Below, one piece after another: positions 1 through 9,284 of a stretch of DNA of 64,000 nucleotides. Within the stretch, counting starts at the first letter, position 1. Every line of letters starts with the position of its first letter. Source of the DNA: Natrinema amylolyticum (GTDB taxonomy: Archaea; Halobacteriota; Halobacteria; Halobacteriales; Natrialbaceae); NCBI RefSeq assembly GCF_020515625.1, contig NZ_JAIWPJ010000001.1, positions 1,302,001-1,366,000 on the forward strand. The letters are read 5' to 3'. The notes beneath the pieces are model-generated. The model was not told the origin of the DNA. It did no database searches and worked only from the letters and a program-made list of their open reading frames with translations. The position numbers were made by a program, and so were the translations under genes.

Positions 1-8
1 AAACCGGG

Positions 9-644
9 TTACGCGGCGTCTTCGATCGTTTCCTTCACGTCTTCCCACACATCATCGGGAGCCTGCTCACCGTCGATTCGCTCGAGGTCGCCCTGTTCCT
101 CGTAGTACTCGATAACTGGCTCGGTGTTCTCGTGGAAGACTGAGAGCCGCTCTCTGACCGTCTCTTCGGTGTCGTCGTCCCGCTGGACCAGTCGCTCCTC
201 GACCTCGGGGTCCTCGGGCGGGTTGTACTCGACGTGGTAGATGTCGCCCGTGTCGGGATCCATCCGACGGCCCGTTAGCCGGTGGACGAGTTCCTCCTCG
301 CCGACGTCGAGGTAGAGGACGACGTCGAGGTCGGTCATGTCCTCGAGTTCCTCGGCCTGCTCTATGTTCCGCGGATAGCCATCGAGGACGAAGCCGTCGG
401 CTTGACTGAGCGCTTCGTCGACGATGGCGTTGACGACCTCGTCGGGGACGAGTTCGCCCTGGTCCATGTACTCGCCCGGCGTGTCGTACTCGGTGTCCAT
501 GTCGGAGATGTCCATCTCCTTGTTGTTCCGGAGCGCGTCACCAGTGGTGATGTGGTCGACGTCGAACTCTTCGGTGATCTTTGCACTCTGGGTCCCCTTT
601 CCCGCCCCGGGCGCACCCAGGATCAGGATTCGTGGCTGTGCCAT
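9..644 (-). CDS. adk: Adenylate kinase
   Basis: Reversibly converts ATP and AMP to two ADP in the cytoplasm. The 211-residue protein starts with a hydrophobic strand followed by the P-loop [10 protein letters not shown] (residues about 10-19). It has the NMP-binding DGYPRN motif near residue 89 and the LID-side TGRRMDP motif, and lacks the Cys4 zinc site of some LID domains, as is usual in haloarchaea. The family and length fit a long-type bacterial-like Adk. In many archaea adk follows secY directly; here about 9.4 kb separate them. It has its own promoter facing the next gene divergently. Confidence 0.97.
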   Translation of the reverse strand: MAQPRILILGAPGAGKGTQSAKITEEFDVDHITTGDALRNNKEMDISDMDTEYDTPGEYMDQGELVPDEVVNAIVDEALSQADGFVLDGYPRNIEQAEELEDMTDLDVVLYLDVGEEELVHRLTGRRMDPDTGDIYHVEYNPPEDPEVEERLVQRDDDTEETVRERLSVFHENTEPVIEYYEEQGDLERIDGEQAPDDVWEDVKETIEDAA

Positions 645-672
645 ACGCCACCGTTCAGGGGCGGCACATAAA

Positions 673-681
673 GGCTTAAAG
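673..681. promoter_or_regulatory. Near-palindromic TATA-like box shared by two divergent genes
   Basis: The sequence GGCTTAAAG reads as a TATA-like element in both directions. It lies about 23-31 bases upstream of the ATG at 704 on the plus strand, and about 30-37 bases upstream of the adk ATG at 644 on the minus strand. Haloarchaeal leaderless genes place this element about 25-30 bases before the start. A second minus-strand candidate (CTTTATGTG) is at 664-672, so sharing is an inference. Confidence 0.4.
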
Positions 682-703
682 AATCGGGCACGTTCGTCCG
701 ATT

Positions 704-1153
704 ATGACTCGATTCGATGCCGCCGAGCCCGCCGAGCGACGGAAACTCTACGTCGACGCCATCACCGCCCATCGCGAGCGCGGGAGCGCGTTTCTGACAC
801 TCGAGGTCGACGAGGGAGCGCTCGAGACGAACGATGAGACGGGGACCGAACGCGAGTCCGACAGCGAATCGGACGATGGATCCGCGGAAGCGGGCGTCCC
901 GTGGGTTCAATTCGGTGACGGAACGATCAATCTCGACTGTACCGACGACGAGTTAGACGCCCTGAAAGCCGTCCTCGAGGAGTTCCCGGCGTTCAAAATC
1001 GACGACCTGATTCGACCCGAGGACGCAACGGGCGTCAACGTCCGAATCAGTGCGAAGGCCGATCAGAACCGGATCGCCCAGTTCGTCGACGACGTGTTCC
1101 TCGAGGTGTACGACCTGCCGGCGACGGTTCGCGTCTGGGCTGTCGACGTCTGA
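704..1153 (+). CDS. Conserved haloarchaeal hypothetical protein
   Basis: I do not recognise this 149-residue acidic cytoplasmic protein. It has an N-terminal segment of about 40 residues, a low-complexity acidic linker rich in Glu, Ser and Asp (residues about 42-62), then a compact C-terminal half with alternating strands and helices ending in VRVWAVDV. No cysteine cluster, signal peptide or membrane segment is visible. The start is supported by the TATA-like box about 25 bases upstream, which fits a leaderless transcript. Codon use matches the neighbours, so it is very likely a real gene. It is transcribed away from adk. Confidence 0.75.
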   Translation: MTRFDAAEPAERRKLYVDAITAHRERGSAFLTLEVDEGALETNDETGTERESDSESDDGSAEAGVPWVQFGDGTINLDCTDDELDALKAVLEEFPAFKIDDLIRPEDATGVNVRISAKADQNRIAQFVDDVFLEVYDLPATVRVWAVDV

Positions 1154-1517
1154 CGAAAGCCCAACTGAAACGAATTACACCGATTTCGCGGTTGCCATCC
1201 GATCGGTCGGATACTGGCTCGATCTGCGGTCAGGAACATCCAGCCGTGCGGGCCCGGTCTCGAAAGAAGTCTGTCGAGGCCCGTGAGACCGATTCGGTCG
1301 TCTCGGTCGTGTCCGAGACGAATATATTCGGCACAAGATCCGCTTATCGGGCACACGTGTATTGGGTCCTACATGTGCCGGCCCGGACAGCGACAGAAAA
1401 AAGAGTACTGGGCCCAACGAGACAGTGATGGACCAACGAGACGGAAATCGGTCGATCAGTGAATCGAGACGGCGATCCGCCGTCCCGGAGACCGATAGAC
1501 GGCGTCAGTCGGGCGGT
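1154..1517. other. Gene-free interval upstream of the oxidase genes
   Basis: I see no convincing gene here; short open frames lack haloarchaeal coding character. The main landmark is a perfect 12-base palindrome CGAATATATTCG at 1319-1330, about 250 bases before coxB. A purine run (GACAGAAAAAAGAG) at about 1391-1404 is also present. Confidence 0.5.
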
Positions 1518-1563
1518 TTCCAAATAGATAAGTGCCCCCAGCAATCAATCTCCGACATATAAC
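1518..1563 (+). promoter_or_regulatory. Candidate promoter of the cox genes
   Basis: Two A/T-rich boxes precede coxB: CAAATAGATA near 1521-1530 and ACATATAAC at 1555-1563. The first would start transcription around 1552-1556 and leave a short leader containing AGAGG just before the GTG at 1579. The second is too close for the GTG but is well placed for the alternative ATG at 1612. Confidence 0.4.
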
Positions 1564-1578
1564 CGGAGTTCAAAAGAG

Positions 1579-2583
1579 GTGAATACAATCATCAACCTAC
1601 TGACTATCCCGATGCAAGGGACACGTGTCGACGTGTTCGAGCGGATCTTCCTGGTCTTCCTGGGACTCGGTGCGCTCGTCGGAATCGTCGTAGTCGCGTA
1701 TACCTTGTACAACGCGTACAAGTACCGTGACACCGGCGAGGCCGGCGAGGATGAAGATCTGCCATCCGTCGGGGAGTTACCGACAGGCGGAAAGGGCGGT
1801 AAGAAACTGTTCCTCTCGTTCGGCATCAGCGCCGTCATCGTCATTTCGCTGGTGATCTGGACGTACGGGATGCTCCTGTACGTCGAAGATCCCGGTGACG
1901 GTGGCGATAGCGCGCAGGAAGAAGCGCTCAATGTCGAAGTGACCGGCGATAGCTTCGCTTGGTTCTTCGAGTACGACAACGGTATCGAATCGACAGCTAC
2001 TCTCCGCGTCCCCGCCGGTGAGCAGGTCTGGATACAGTCGACGTCAGGTGACGTCTGGCACGCGTTCGGCATACCCGAGCAACGGGTAAAAGCCGACGCG
2101 ATTCCGGGCGAATACGACGAAACCTGGTTCGAGACGAAGGAATCCGAAGCCGGCCAGCAACAGGAGATCAAGTGCTTCGAACTCTGCGGCGAGTACCACA
2201 CCTCGATGGTCGGGACGCTCCAGATCATGGACTCCGACGAGTTCGACCAGTGGATGGACGACCAGCTGACGATGGAGTTCACGATCGAGGATCAAAACGA
2301 GTCCCGCGTGACCGAGGGCTACGAGCTCACTCTCGAGAGTCAGGAATCCGACTTCGAGGAGAGCTATACGGCCGACGAGTTCGAGAACGGCTCCATCGAG
2401 ATCACCGACATCGAGCAGGGTGGCGAGTACAACGTGACGATCGAACCGACCGACGGTCAGTTCGAGCCGGTCGAAGATCAGTTCGACATGACCGGGCCGG
2501 TCAGCGAAACCTACCAGCTCGAGATGAACGCAACGGAAAGTACTGCCAATGAAAGCGAAACGAACGACGGAGGTGGGGCCTGA
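1579..2583 (+). CDS. coxB: Cytochrome c oxidase subunit II
   Basis: Carries the dinuclear CuA centre that takes electrons from the soluble or membrane donor and passes them to subunit I. The 334-residue protein has two N-terminal membrane helices (about 21-45 and 76-101) and an external cupredoxin domain. CuA ligands are visible: H161, C199, E201, C203, H207 and M210 in KCFELCGEYHTSM. After the cupredoxin domain comes an acidic beta-rich tail of about 110 residues, longer than in the bacterial protein. The GTG start follows AGAGG; an in-frame ATG at 1612 is an equally possible start. The stop overlaps the start of coxA-coxC (TGATGA), so the two are translationally coupled. Confidence 0.95.
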   Translation: MNTIINLLTIPMQGTRVDVFERIFLVFLGLGALVGIVVVAYTLYNAYKYRDTGEAGEDEDLPSVGELPTGGKGGKKLFLSFGISAVIVISLVIWTYGMLLYVEDPGDGGDSAQEEALNVEVTGDSFAWFFEYDNGIESTATLRVPAGEQVWIQSTSGDVWHAFGIPEQRVKADAIPGEYDETWFETKESEAGQQQEIKCFELCGEYHTSMVGTLQIMDSDEFDQWMDDQLTMEFTIEDQNESRVTEGYELTLESQESDFEESYTADEFENGSIEITDIEQGGEYNVTIEPTDGQFEPVEDQFDMTGPVSETYQLEMNATESTANESETNDGGGA

Positions 2584-5066
2584 TGAGTGACCTTCCGCCG
2601 ATGCGGTCGGTCAAGCGCTGGTTGGTCACGACCAATCACAAGGACGTCGGCATTCTCTACATATCGACGGCGTTGTTCTTCCTCGTCTTCGGTGGCGTCC
2701 TCGCGCTGCTGTTCCGCACCCACCTGTGGGAAGCCGGCGGTACGGGGCTGCTCACGAACGACCAGTACTACCAGTCCGTCACTGCTCACGGACTCATAAT
2801 GGTATTCTGGTTCCTGTCACCGGTTGCGAGCGGATTCGCGAATTACTTTGTGCCGCTTCAGATCGGCGCAAAAGACCTCGCGTTCCCCCGCCTGAACGCC
2901 CTGAGTTACTGGTTCTATCTGTTCTCGGGGATTCTGCTGGGGATCTCGTTCTTCCAGGGTGGCTCGTTCTCCGGCGGTTGGACGATGTACGCCCCGCTGA
3001 ACGTGCCGACATATACGGGCGCGATGCAGGCAGTGACTGGCGGAAACGCGACGGTTCTCGCACTGACCCTGTTCGTCATCTCGATCACGATCGGGTCGGT
3101 GAACTTCCTCGTGACCATGCATCGGTCCCGTGCTGAAGGGCTCGGCCTGTGGAACATGCCGATGTTCTCCTGGTCGTGGCTGCTTACCGTCTGGATGATG
3201 CTGTTCGCGTTCGCGGCGCTGCTGGCAGCGCTCCTGTTGCTGTCGGTCGACCGCCTGTTCCTCACACAGTACTTCGCGACCGACCAGGGATCGGGCCTCC
3301 TGTGGGCGCACGTCTTCTGGTTCTTCGGTCATCCGGAGGTGTACATCGTCTTCTTCCCCGCGCTCGGGATCATGTTCGAAATCTTCCAGACGTTCACCGG
3401 GCGACGGCTCGTCGGCCGCAAGTGGGTCATCATCGCGATGGTCCTCGTCGCGGTGCAGTCGTTCCTCGTCTGGATGCACCACATGTTCCTGTCGACGATC
3501 AATCTCCCGATCAAGACGCTGTTCATGGCGACGACGATCGGGATTTCGCTGCCCTTCGACCTGATGGTCTTCTCGCTGATCTACACGATGGTCAAAGGGC
3601 GCGTTCGCTTTACCACGCCGTTCCTGTTCTCGCTGGGTGCGCTCGTGTTGTTCATCCTCGGCGGGATCACCGGCGTCTTCCTCGGTGCCGTCGTGCTCGA
3701 CTACGAGTTCCGGGGCACCTACTGGGTCGTCGCTCACTTCCACTACGTGATGGTCTCCGGCGTCACCGCGCTGTTCGGCGGCCTCTACTACTGGTGGCCC
3801 AAGATCACCGGCAAGATGTACTCCGAGCGACTCGGGAAGCTCAGCTTCGCGGTCTACTTCCTCGGCTTCAACCTGCTGTACTTCCCGATGTTCCTCGCGT
3901 GGGAGACGCCACGCCGTGTCTTCCACTACGCCGAGAGCGCACAGATCTATCACCAGCTGGCGACCGTCGGGGCGTTCGTCCTCGGACTGGGTGTCCTTCT
4001 CGTGTTCGTCACGCTCGCGAAGAGTCTGATCACCGGCCCCGCTGCGCCGGACAATCCGTGGACCTACTCGCGAACCGCCGAGTGGGCGATTCCCTCGCCG
4101 CCGCCGCTCGAGAACTGGCCCGACCGACCCAGCTACGCCAGCGGCAAGCTCGAGTTCGTCGACGACGCCGCGACCGCGACCGACGGCGGTGTCGCACAGG
4201 AAGCCACCGCTCCGGCGGCCACGGCACACGAGGAGGAACACGCCGACCACGCCAGCATCTGGCCGCTCGGCATCGGTGCCGCGACCTTCACGTTCTTCCT
4301 CGGACTCAGCGGCATCACGCCGTACGTCTTCTCGTTCGTCGAGTCACACATCCACAGCGACGTCGGTAGCTTCGTGACCCTCGACTCGGCGCCCGCACAG
4401 AACGTCATCTATCCGGTCCTCGTGGTGCTCGGACTGGGAATGATGGCCGTCACGCTGTTCCAATTCGGTCGCGAGCAGTTCGACGCGCCCGAGATGGCCG
4501 TCGCCGAGCGCTGGCCGTTCGGCGGCGTCAGCAACGAGAAGATGGGCGTCTGGGTCTTCCTGGCCTCGGACGTCGTCGTCTTCGGTGCCGCGATCGGCGC
4601 GTACGTGTTCATGCGCATCCACATGGGATGGAGCAACTGGCACCTCGACTCGATCACCATGGCCGGCCTGTTCAACACGTACGTCCTGCTGACCTCGAGT
4701 TTCACGGTCATCCTCGCACACGTGATGGCCGAACGCGAGAACAAGAAGGGGCTGCTCGGCGCGCTGAGCGTGACGGTCCTGCTCGGACTCGTGTTCATGG
4801 GCGTCAAAGCCTTCGAGTACAGCAGCAAGTTCGCCAACGATCACTACTGGTTCAGCGGGATCGAGTACTCGATTTACTTCGTGACGACCGGCCTGCACGC
4901 GCTGCACGTCCTCCTCGGGCTGTTGATCGCGCTGTTCATGATCTACCGCGTCGTCTCGGTCGACGCCTACCTCGAGGATCACATGCCGGTCGAGTTCTTC
5001 GGGCTCTACTGGCACTTCGTCGACATCGTGTGGGTCTTCCTGTTCCCACTGTTCTACCTGATGTAG
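2583..5066 (+). CDS. Fused cytochrome c oxidase subunits I and III
   Basis: Terminal oxidase core reducing O2 to water with proton pumping. Residues about 1-560 are subunit I: heme-copper ligands are visible as H250 with Y254 in HPEVY, H299-H300 in WMHHMF, and H385 and H387 in AHFHYV. A soluble Ala/Glu-rich linker (about 515-560) leads to a subunit III domain (about 640-827) with SNEKMGVWVFLASDVVVF and a C-terminal HFVDIVWVFLFPLFY segment. The 827-residue length equals subunit I plus III. It overlaps the coxB stop by a few bases. Separate coxA and coxC genes are not present in this window. Confidence 0.95.
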   Translation: MSDLPPMRSVKRWLVTTNHKDVGILYISTALFFLVFGGVLALLFRTHLWEAGGTGLLTNDQYYQSVTAHGLIMVFWFLSPVASGFANYFVPLQIGAKDLAFPRLNALSYWFYLFSGILLGISFFQGGSFSGGWTMYAPLNVPTYTGAMQAVTGGNATVLALTLFVISITIGSVNFLVTMHRSRAEGLGLWNMPMFSWSWLLTVWMMLFAFAALLAALLLLSVDRLFLTQYFATDQGSGLLWAHVFWFFGHPEVYIVFFPALGIMFEIFQTFTGRRLVGRKWVIIAMVLVAVQSFLVWMHHMFLSTINLPIKTLFMATTIGISLPFDLMVFSLIYTMVKGRVRFTTPFLFSLGALVLFILGGITGVFLGAVVLDYEFRGTYWVVAHFHYVMVSGVTALFGGLYYWWPKITGKMYSERLGKLSFAVYFLGFNLLYFPMFLAWETPRRVFHYAESAQIYHQLATVGAFVLGLGVLLVFVTLAKSLITGPAAPDNPWTYSRTAEWAIPSPPPLENWPDRPSYASGKLEFVDDAATATDGGVAQEATAPAATAHEEEHADHASIWPLGIGAATFTFFLGLSGITPYVFSFVESHIHSDVGSFVTLDSAPAQNVIYPVLVVLGLGMMAVTLFQFGREQFDAPEMAVAERWPFGGVSNEKMGVWVFLASDVVVFGAAIGAYVFMRIHMGWSNWHLDSITMAGLFNTYVLLTSSFTVILAHVMAERENKKGLLGALSVTVLLGLVFMGVKAFEYSSKFANDHYWFSGIEYSIYFVTTGLHALHVLLGLLIALFMIYRVVSVDAYLEDHMPVEFFGLYWHFVDIVWVFLFPLFYLM

Positions 5067-5392
5067 CGCTCCGCCGCTACACGGGCTTCCGTTTTCGTTC
5101 GGTTTGTGTTCTGGTCCGCGACCGATACCAGCGGATGGTGACCGACATCAGTCCTCTCGATCGAAGACGATACGGAGCGCGTTCCGTACTGGCAGGAGTG
5201 ACACGTGCGTGACGTCGCCGATCAGTCGCGCTATCGTCGCCGCGCAGTGGCCGGAGTTCTCAGTCACTCGTTGTCGGACGAATAGCTGCGGTCCCGTCTC
5301 ACCGACTCATCGGAGTCGGATCCGGTTTCGACGATATCTCGGTCGTCGTCGACGGATCTGACTGTCGCTACCGTCGACTCGGATCGGACGCG
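5067..5392. other. Interval between convergent oxidase and protease genes
   Basis: I see no gene. The first 50 bases after the oxidase stop include the T-rich stretch CCGTTTTCGTTCGGTTTGTG (5089-5108), a plausible terminator for the cox transcript. The remainder is unremarkable. Confidence 0.45.
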
Positions 5393-7033
5393 TCACCGCG
5401 TCCCGATTCGGTGCCGAGCCAAGAGAGTGAGAACCAGACTGACCGCGACGAGGACGACGCTGCCGGCGAGGACCGGAATCGGGAGTGGGCCGGATTCCTC
5501 GGTCGGGTCGGGATCGCTCGAATTCGCTACCGTCGGTTCGGTCGTTCCGCGGGCGGTAACGAGCGCGTCGGCGGCGACTCTGGCGTCGACGATCCCGTGC
5601 CCGTAGCGGGTATCGGTCGGTTCGCGGCTCCCGATCGTCGTCTCCCCAGTGGCCGCATTGCCCTCGGGCACTCGAGCCGTTTCGGTCAGCGTCGTCGTGA
5701 TTTCGTCGGGAGAAGCGTCGGGCTCGACTGAGAGGAGTAACGCGGCCGTTCCGGAGACGTGGGGCGTCGCCATCGACGTTCCCGGCATCGACTGGTAGCC
5801 ACCGCCCGGGGCGGCGCTCGTGACTGCAACGCCGGGTGCGACGACGTCGGGGACGACGTACGACGACGGCGCTCCCCAGTCGGTCGGCGCTCCCGTCCAG
5901 TCGGTTCGGTTGATCCGCTGTCCGCCGGAGAACGAGGGGACGACACCGGCTCGATCGACCGCGCCCACGCTGATCGTCTCGTAGACATTCCCGGGAGAGC
6001 CCGACGTTTCCGCTCCGTCGTTTCCGGTCGCCCCGACGACGACCGCGCCGCTCTCTCGCGCGTTTCGAACCGGATCGATAAAGGGCGCGTGTTTCCCGGT
6101 CGCACCGAGGCTCAGACTGATCACGTCGGCGTCCTCCCGAACGGCCCACTCCATACCGGCGACGACCTGCGCGAACGACCCGCTCGTCCCGCCCAATACG
6201 AGCCCGTGAAGCAACTCCGCCTCGGGCGCGACGCCGATCGCGGTACCGCTCGCCGATCCGCCGGTGACCGTTCCGCTGACGTGTGTTCCGTGCGTTCCCG
6301 TATCGTGTGGCGTCGAGCCCACGACGCGTCCGCCGGTCGCATCGAACTCCGCCCAGCCGCCGGGATAGGTCGGATCCGACGGATCGTCCGTCGCGAGTTC
6401 GAGGTCCGGGTGGCTGACGTCGACCCCGGTGTCGAGCACCGCGACCCGGACGCCCTCGCCCCGCGTGTCGTAGGCGTCCCAGACGGCGGACGCGTTCACC
6501 TGTGCGAGTCCGGTCGTCGTCGGTCGCTCACCGACCGCCGACGCGGCGGCTCCCGACGCCGTCGCGTTCACGCGATCCGGCGGCTCCGGAACGGACACCT
6601 CGAAGTTCTCGTGGACGGCCTCGACCGCGCCGAACCGTTCGAAGACCTCGTAGTCGACGGTATCGGTATCGACCTCGAGCAACACGGCATTGGTCAGCCA
6701 GAACGTCTCTTCGACCACTAGCCCGTCTCTCTCCCGTACGTACTCGAGGAGCGGCTCCTGCGTCGACTCGGCGTGGGTCTCGAGCCGGCGCTCCGCCGCG
6801 GTCTCGCTCGCGCTCGCAGGGATGCTCGCCTCCTCGAGCCGAACGACGACCTCGACGGTCGGTCCGTTCGTGGGAAGGTCGCCGTCGACGGTGATCGAGT
6901 CCTCGGCGGGTTCCTGCGTGACACCGACGACGCCCGCTCCGAGCGCGGCCGGGGCGAGAACTGAGATGGGCAGGAGACAGGCGACGAGGACGACGGTGAG
7001 GATGGGCACCGTTCCGTGGCGGTCTGACGGCAT
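5393..7033 (-). CDS. Secreted, membrane-anchored subtilisin-like serine protease
   Basis: S8-family protease acting outside the cell. It is 546 residues: a hydrophobic signal segment (about 9-34), an inhibitor-like propeptide (about 45-150), the catalytic domain (about 175-465), a Thr/Ser/Asp-rich linker, and one C-terminal membrane helix (about 512-538) followed by RHRIGTR. The triad is visible: D201 in VLDTGVD, H248 in HGTHVSGT, S420 in GTSMATP, with oxyanion N338 in GATGND. The signal lacks a twin-arginine pair (only DRH precedes it), so Sec export is likely, unlike the Tat-exported halolysins. Alone on the minus strand after the oxidase genes; no functional link is evident. Confidence 0.93.
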   Translation of the reverse strand: MPSDRHGTVPILTVVLVACLLPISVLAPAALGAGVVGVTQEPAEDSITVDGDLPTNGPTVEVVVRLEEASIPASASETAAERRLETHAESTQEPLLEYVRERDGLVVEETFWLTNAVLLEVDTDTVDYEVFERFGAVEAVHENFEVSVPEPPDRVNATASGAAASAVGERPTTTGLAQVNASAVWDAYDTRGEGVRVAVLDTGVDVSHPDLELATDDPSDPTYPGGWAEFDATGGRVVGSTPHDTGTHGTHVSGTVTGGSASGTAIGVAPEAELLHGLVLGGTSGSFAQVVAGMEWAVREDADVISLSLGATGKHAPFIDPVRNARESGAVVVGATGNDGAETSGSPGNVYETISVGAVDRAGVVPSFSGGQRINRTDWTGAPTDWGAPSSYVVPDVVAPGVAVTSAAPGGGYQSMPGTSMATPHVSGTAALLLSVEPDASPDEITTTLTETARVPEGNAATGETTIGSREPTDTRYGHGIVDARVAADALVTARGTTEPTVANSSDPDPTEESGPLPIPVLAGSVVLVAVSLVLTLLARHRIGTR

Positions 7034-7151
7034 GATACGCGTACTGTGTAGTCGTGAAATAAAGACATTCTGGGGGCGACTGTCTGAGTGAGGCGATAGT
7101 CAGCCGCGACTGATCGTCCGCTATCCGTCGTGATCGCTGCGCGAATCGGCC

Positions 7152-7439
7152 TCAGCCCGCCCAGACCAGCGCGTAAATGAACGTAAACAGGAAATAGACG
7201 AGAAACACGGAGATGGCCGCCTTGAAGTGGAACGTGAACAGGTCGTACTCCTCGTCGCCACGTTCCTCGTCGAAGGCCTCGCGTTCGGCCTCGGAACACT
7301 CCTCGGCGTGATCGACGCCGACGTGGAACGTCACGTATCGCTCGGCTCGGAACGGCCGGCCGCAGTACGGACAGGTCGCGGCGGGCGTCTCCTCCGCGGG
7401 CACGTCGTACTCGCGCTCGAGCGCTCGATCGGTCGCCAT
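7152..7439 (-). CDS. Small zinc-finger-like membrane protein
   Basis: 95 residues. An N-terminal soluble half carries CPYCGRPF (about 23-30) and HVGVDH (about 39-44), a C2H2-like arrangement of two Cys and two His. An acidic stretch follows, then one C-terminal membrane helix (about 72-93). This is the pattern of a membrane-tethered zinc finger. It lies 70 bases downstream of the multi-pass membrane protein at 7510-8910 on the same strand, both beside the subunit-IV gene at 9018, so an oxidase assembly role is conceivable but not shown. Confidence 0.75.
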   Translation of the reverse strand: MATDRALEREYDVPAEETPAATCPYCGRPFRAERYVTFHVGVDHAEECSEAEREAFDEERGDEEYDLFTFHFKAAISVFLVYFLFTFIYALVWAG

Positions 7440-7509
7440 TCGATCGCCCGTTGTGGTGGCGCGAAGAAGTGTTTGCCGGTCCGAGTCGCGAGCGACGATC
7501 GAGGCCCCG

Positions 7510-8910
7510 TCAGCTCGGGACGTAGGGAGGACTCATCGTCCCCTGCGAGACGAGGTAGAGGCTCACCATGGTGAAGAAGACCATGACGACGATGAGCGGA
7601 TACTGGCTCCTGATCGCCTGGAGCTTGCCGGGGAACAGGTCGAAGGAAACGGTGTGAGCGACCCACACTGCGAGGACGTGTCCCAGCAGGATGCCGGCGA
7701 TCTCGACGTAACCGAACCAGCCCGGCAGCGCGTATCGAGTCGGGTTCGGCGGCGGGTGCAACGGCATCGCCAGGGCGTCGAGCAGCGACGGCCACAGCGA
7801 GAGCCCGAACCCGACGTAGTGTGCGAGGTGATAGCCGGCGGCGATGGCGAGCAGCGGCGCGGCGAGTCTGTAGCCGAGATATCGGCGGGAGAGATACGTC
7901 TCGGCTCGCTCACGGGTTCGGTCGATGGCGGCCCAGTAGACCTTCCAGAACAGGCCGAACCCGCCCACGAGCAAGATGAGATAGACCAGCACCGGCGGCA
8001 GTCCGAGTCCGACCAGCGTTTCGACGGTCCAGACGCCCGCCGGCGTGACGATGAACCCACTGTAGGTCAGTTCCCAGACCAGCGCGAGCACGAACGCCAC
8101 GAGCGACGTGTCCGTGATGAGATCCGGCTCGCTCAGCCGCGATCCGGGATATCGGAGTTCGAACCCGTCGTCGGTTCGCTGGATCGGTGCGACGGCTCCG
8201 TAGAGCCGAAACCACAGCGAGAGGGGGTCCCCGCGTCGGAACCACGTCGCCGGCGAAAACACGACCGCACCCGAGATCGTAAACAGCGAGTACATCGTCA
8301 GTACGAATATCAGTGCCTGGGGCGACGACGTTAGGGGCGCGACGACCTCGAGCCAGACGAAGGTCAACAGCGCGATGACGGCGGGCCAGGAGTCGTACGA
8401 CGACGGATAGGATTCGTAGCCGTTCGGGAGCGCCTCGGCGATCCGTCGCCAGGGGTTGAGTGCGGGCCACGGGTTTCCGACGGCGTAGGCGACGATCGTC
8501 AGCAGCGCGCGTCCGCCGACGAACGTCACCAGAACGGCCGCGCTGACCAGTCCGATATTCGGCCCGCCGATGCCGGCTGCGAAGACGAGCGCGAGTCCGA
8601 GGAGCCCGATCACGCCCAACAGGAGCGAGCCCGCGGTCAGCAGCCGGTCGAGGGACGGCTCGAGCGCGTGGTCGTGATAGGAGCCGATCACGTCACGGTC
8701 GGTGACGAGCATCGTCAGCAGGGCCGAGGCACCGACGGCACCGCCACCGGTCGCGAGATAGAGCCACGTCGGGACGCTCACGTCGGCGCTTCCACCGAGG
8801 CCGGCGGCGACGTTGCTCGCGGCGACGACGCCGGCACTCGCCGCGAGGGAGACGAGGACGAACCCGAGGACGATACCGGTTCGGCGAGCGAGAGCCGACC
8901 GTTCACTCAT
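7510..8910 (-). CDS. Multi-pass membrane protein near the oxidase genes
   Basis: I do not recognise a named family. The protein is 466 residues if it starts at the ATG at 8910 (MSERSALARR); an upstream start at 8937 would add nine residues. About ten to twelve membrane helices are visible. Polar loops carry conserved-looking motifs: NPWPALNPWRR near 150, SYDSWPAV near 175, and histidines in HLAHYVGF and LHPPPNPTRY. It sits divergently from the subunit-IV gene, with 107 bases between starts. Possible roles include heme or copper handling or oxidase assembly, from context only. Confidence 0.75.
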   Translation of the reverse strand: MSERSALARRTGIVLGFVLVSLAASAGVVAASNVAAGLGGSADVSVPTWLYLATGGGAVGASALLTMLVTDRDVIGSYHDHALEPSLDRLLTAGSLLLGVIGLLGLALVFAAGIGGPNIGLVSAAVLVTFVGGRALLTIVAYAVGNPWPALNPWRRIAEALPNGYESYPSSYDSWPAVIALLTFVWLEVVAPLTSSPQALIFVLTMYSLFTISGAVVFSPATWFRRGDPLSLWFRLYGAVAPIQRTDDGFELRYPGSRLSEPDLITDTSLVAFVLALVWELTYSGFIVTPAGVWTVETLVGLGLPPVLVYLILLVGGFGLFWKVYWAAIDRTRERAETYLSRRYLGYRLAAPLLAIAAGYHLAHYVGFGLSLWPSLLDALAMPLHPPPNPTRYALPGWFGYVEIAGILLGHVLAVWVAHTVSFDLFPGKLQAIRSQYPLIVVMVFFTMVSLYLVSQGTMSPPYVPS

Positions 8911-8986
8911 TGGCGGCGATTCGTCCCGGCGACCCATCTACGTATCGCTTCAACACGGTTCCCGTCGGACGTTCGCATGAGGAAGG

Positions 8987-8994
8987 TATAAGTA
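8987..8994 (+). promoter_or_regulatory. TATA box of the subunit-IV gene
   Basis: TATAAGTA lies 24-31 bases upstream of the ATG at 9018, the spacing expected for a leaderless haloarchaeal transcript. It also supports that ATG over upstream in-frame codons. Confidence 0.65.
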
Positions 8995-9017
8995 TCCGTC
9001 ACCCACATTCCCCACTA

Positions 9018-9284
9018 ATGGCGAGTCTACGGACGTACACCCTCATTTACGTTGCACTGATACTGCTGGCAACAGGGAAGTTCGTCTTCTTCCACTTCCC
9101 CGAGATATTCAACTACCAGATGGCAGTGGGCGGCACGATGATCCTGGCGGTGATCAAGGTGTCGCTGATCGCCGGCTACTTCCAGCACCTGAAAGACGAG
9201 CCGCGGTCGATCACCTACCTGATGCTCACCGCGGTGTTCATGGTGTTCCTGCTGACCCTCGCCGCGGGTTACTCGATCCAGTAA
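9018..9284 (+). CDS. Cytochrome c oxidase subunit IV-like protein
   Basis: 88-residue membrane protein with three hydrophobic helices: about 6-24, 36-54 and 66-84. The middle segment KVSLIAGYFQHLKDEP matches the prokaryotic cytochrome oxidase subunit IV (COX4_pro/CyoD-like) signature, in which a helix ends in a YFMHLK-type motif. It most likely completes the oxidase encoded at 1579-5066, though several kilobases and the opposite-strand genes separate them. It is monocistronic, with its own promoter. Confidence 0.85.
   Translation: MASLRTYTLIYVALILLATGKFVFFHFPEIFNYQMAVGGTMILAVIKVSLIAGYFQHLKDEPRSITYLMLTAVFMVFLLTLAAGYSIQ

Noticed and set aside
2817-4250. Long minus-strand open frame opposite coxA-coxC
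   Set aside because: Arg- and His-rich translation on the strand opposite a clear oxidase gene; a product of high GC and codon bias, with no domain.
5393-7033. Tat-exported halolysin for the protease
   Set aside because: The signal segment lacks the twin-arginine motif of halolysins; it looks like a Sec-type signal, and the protein has a C-terminal membrane anchor.
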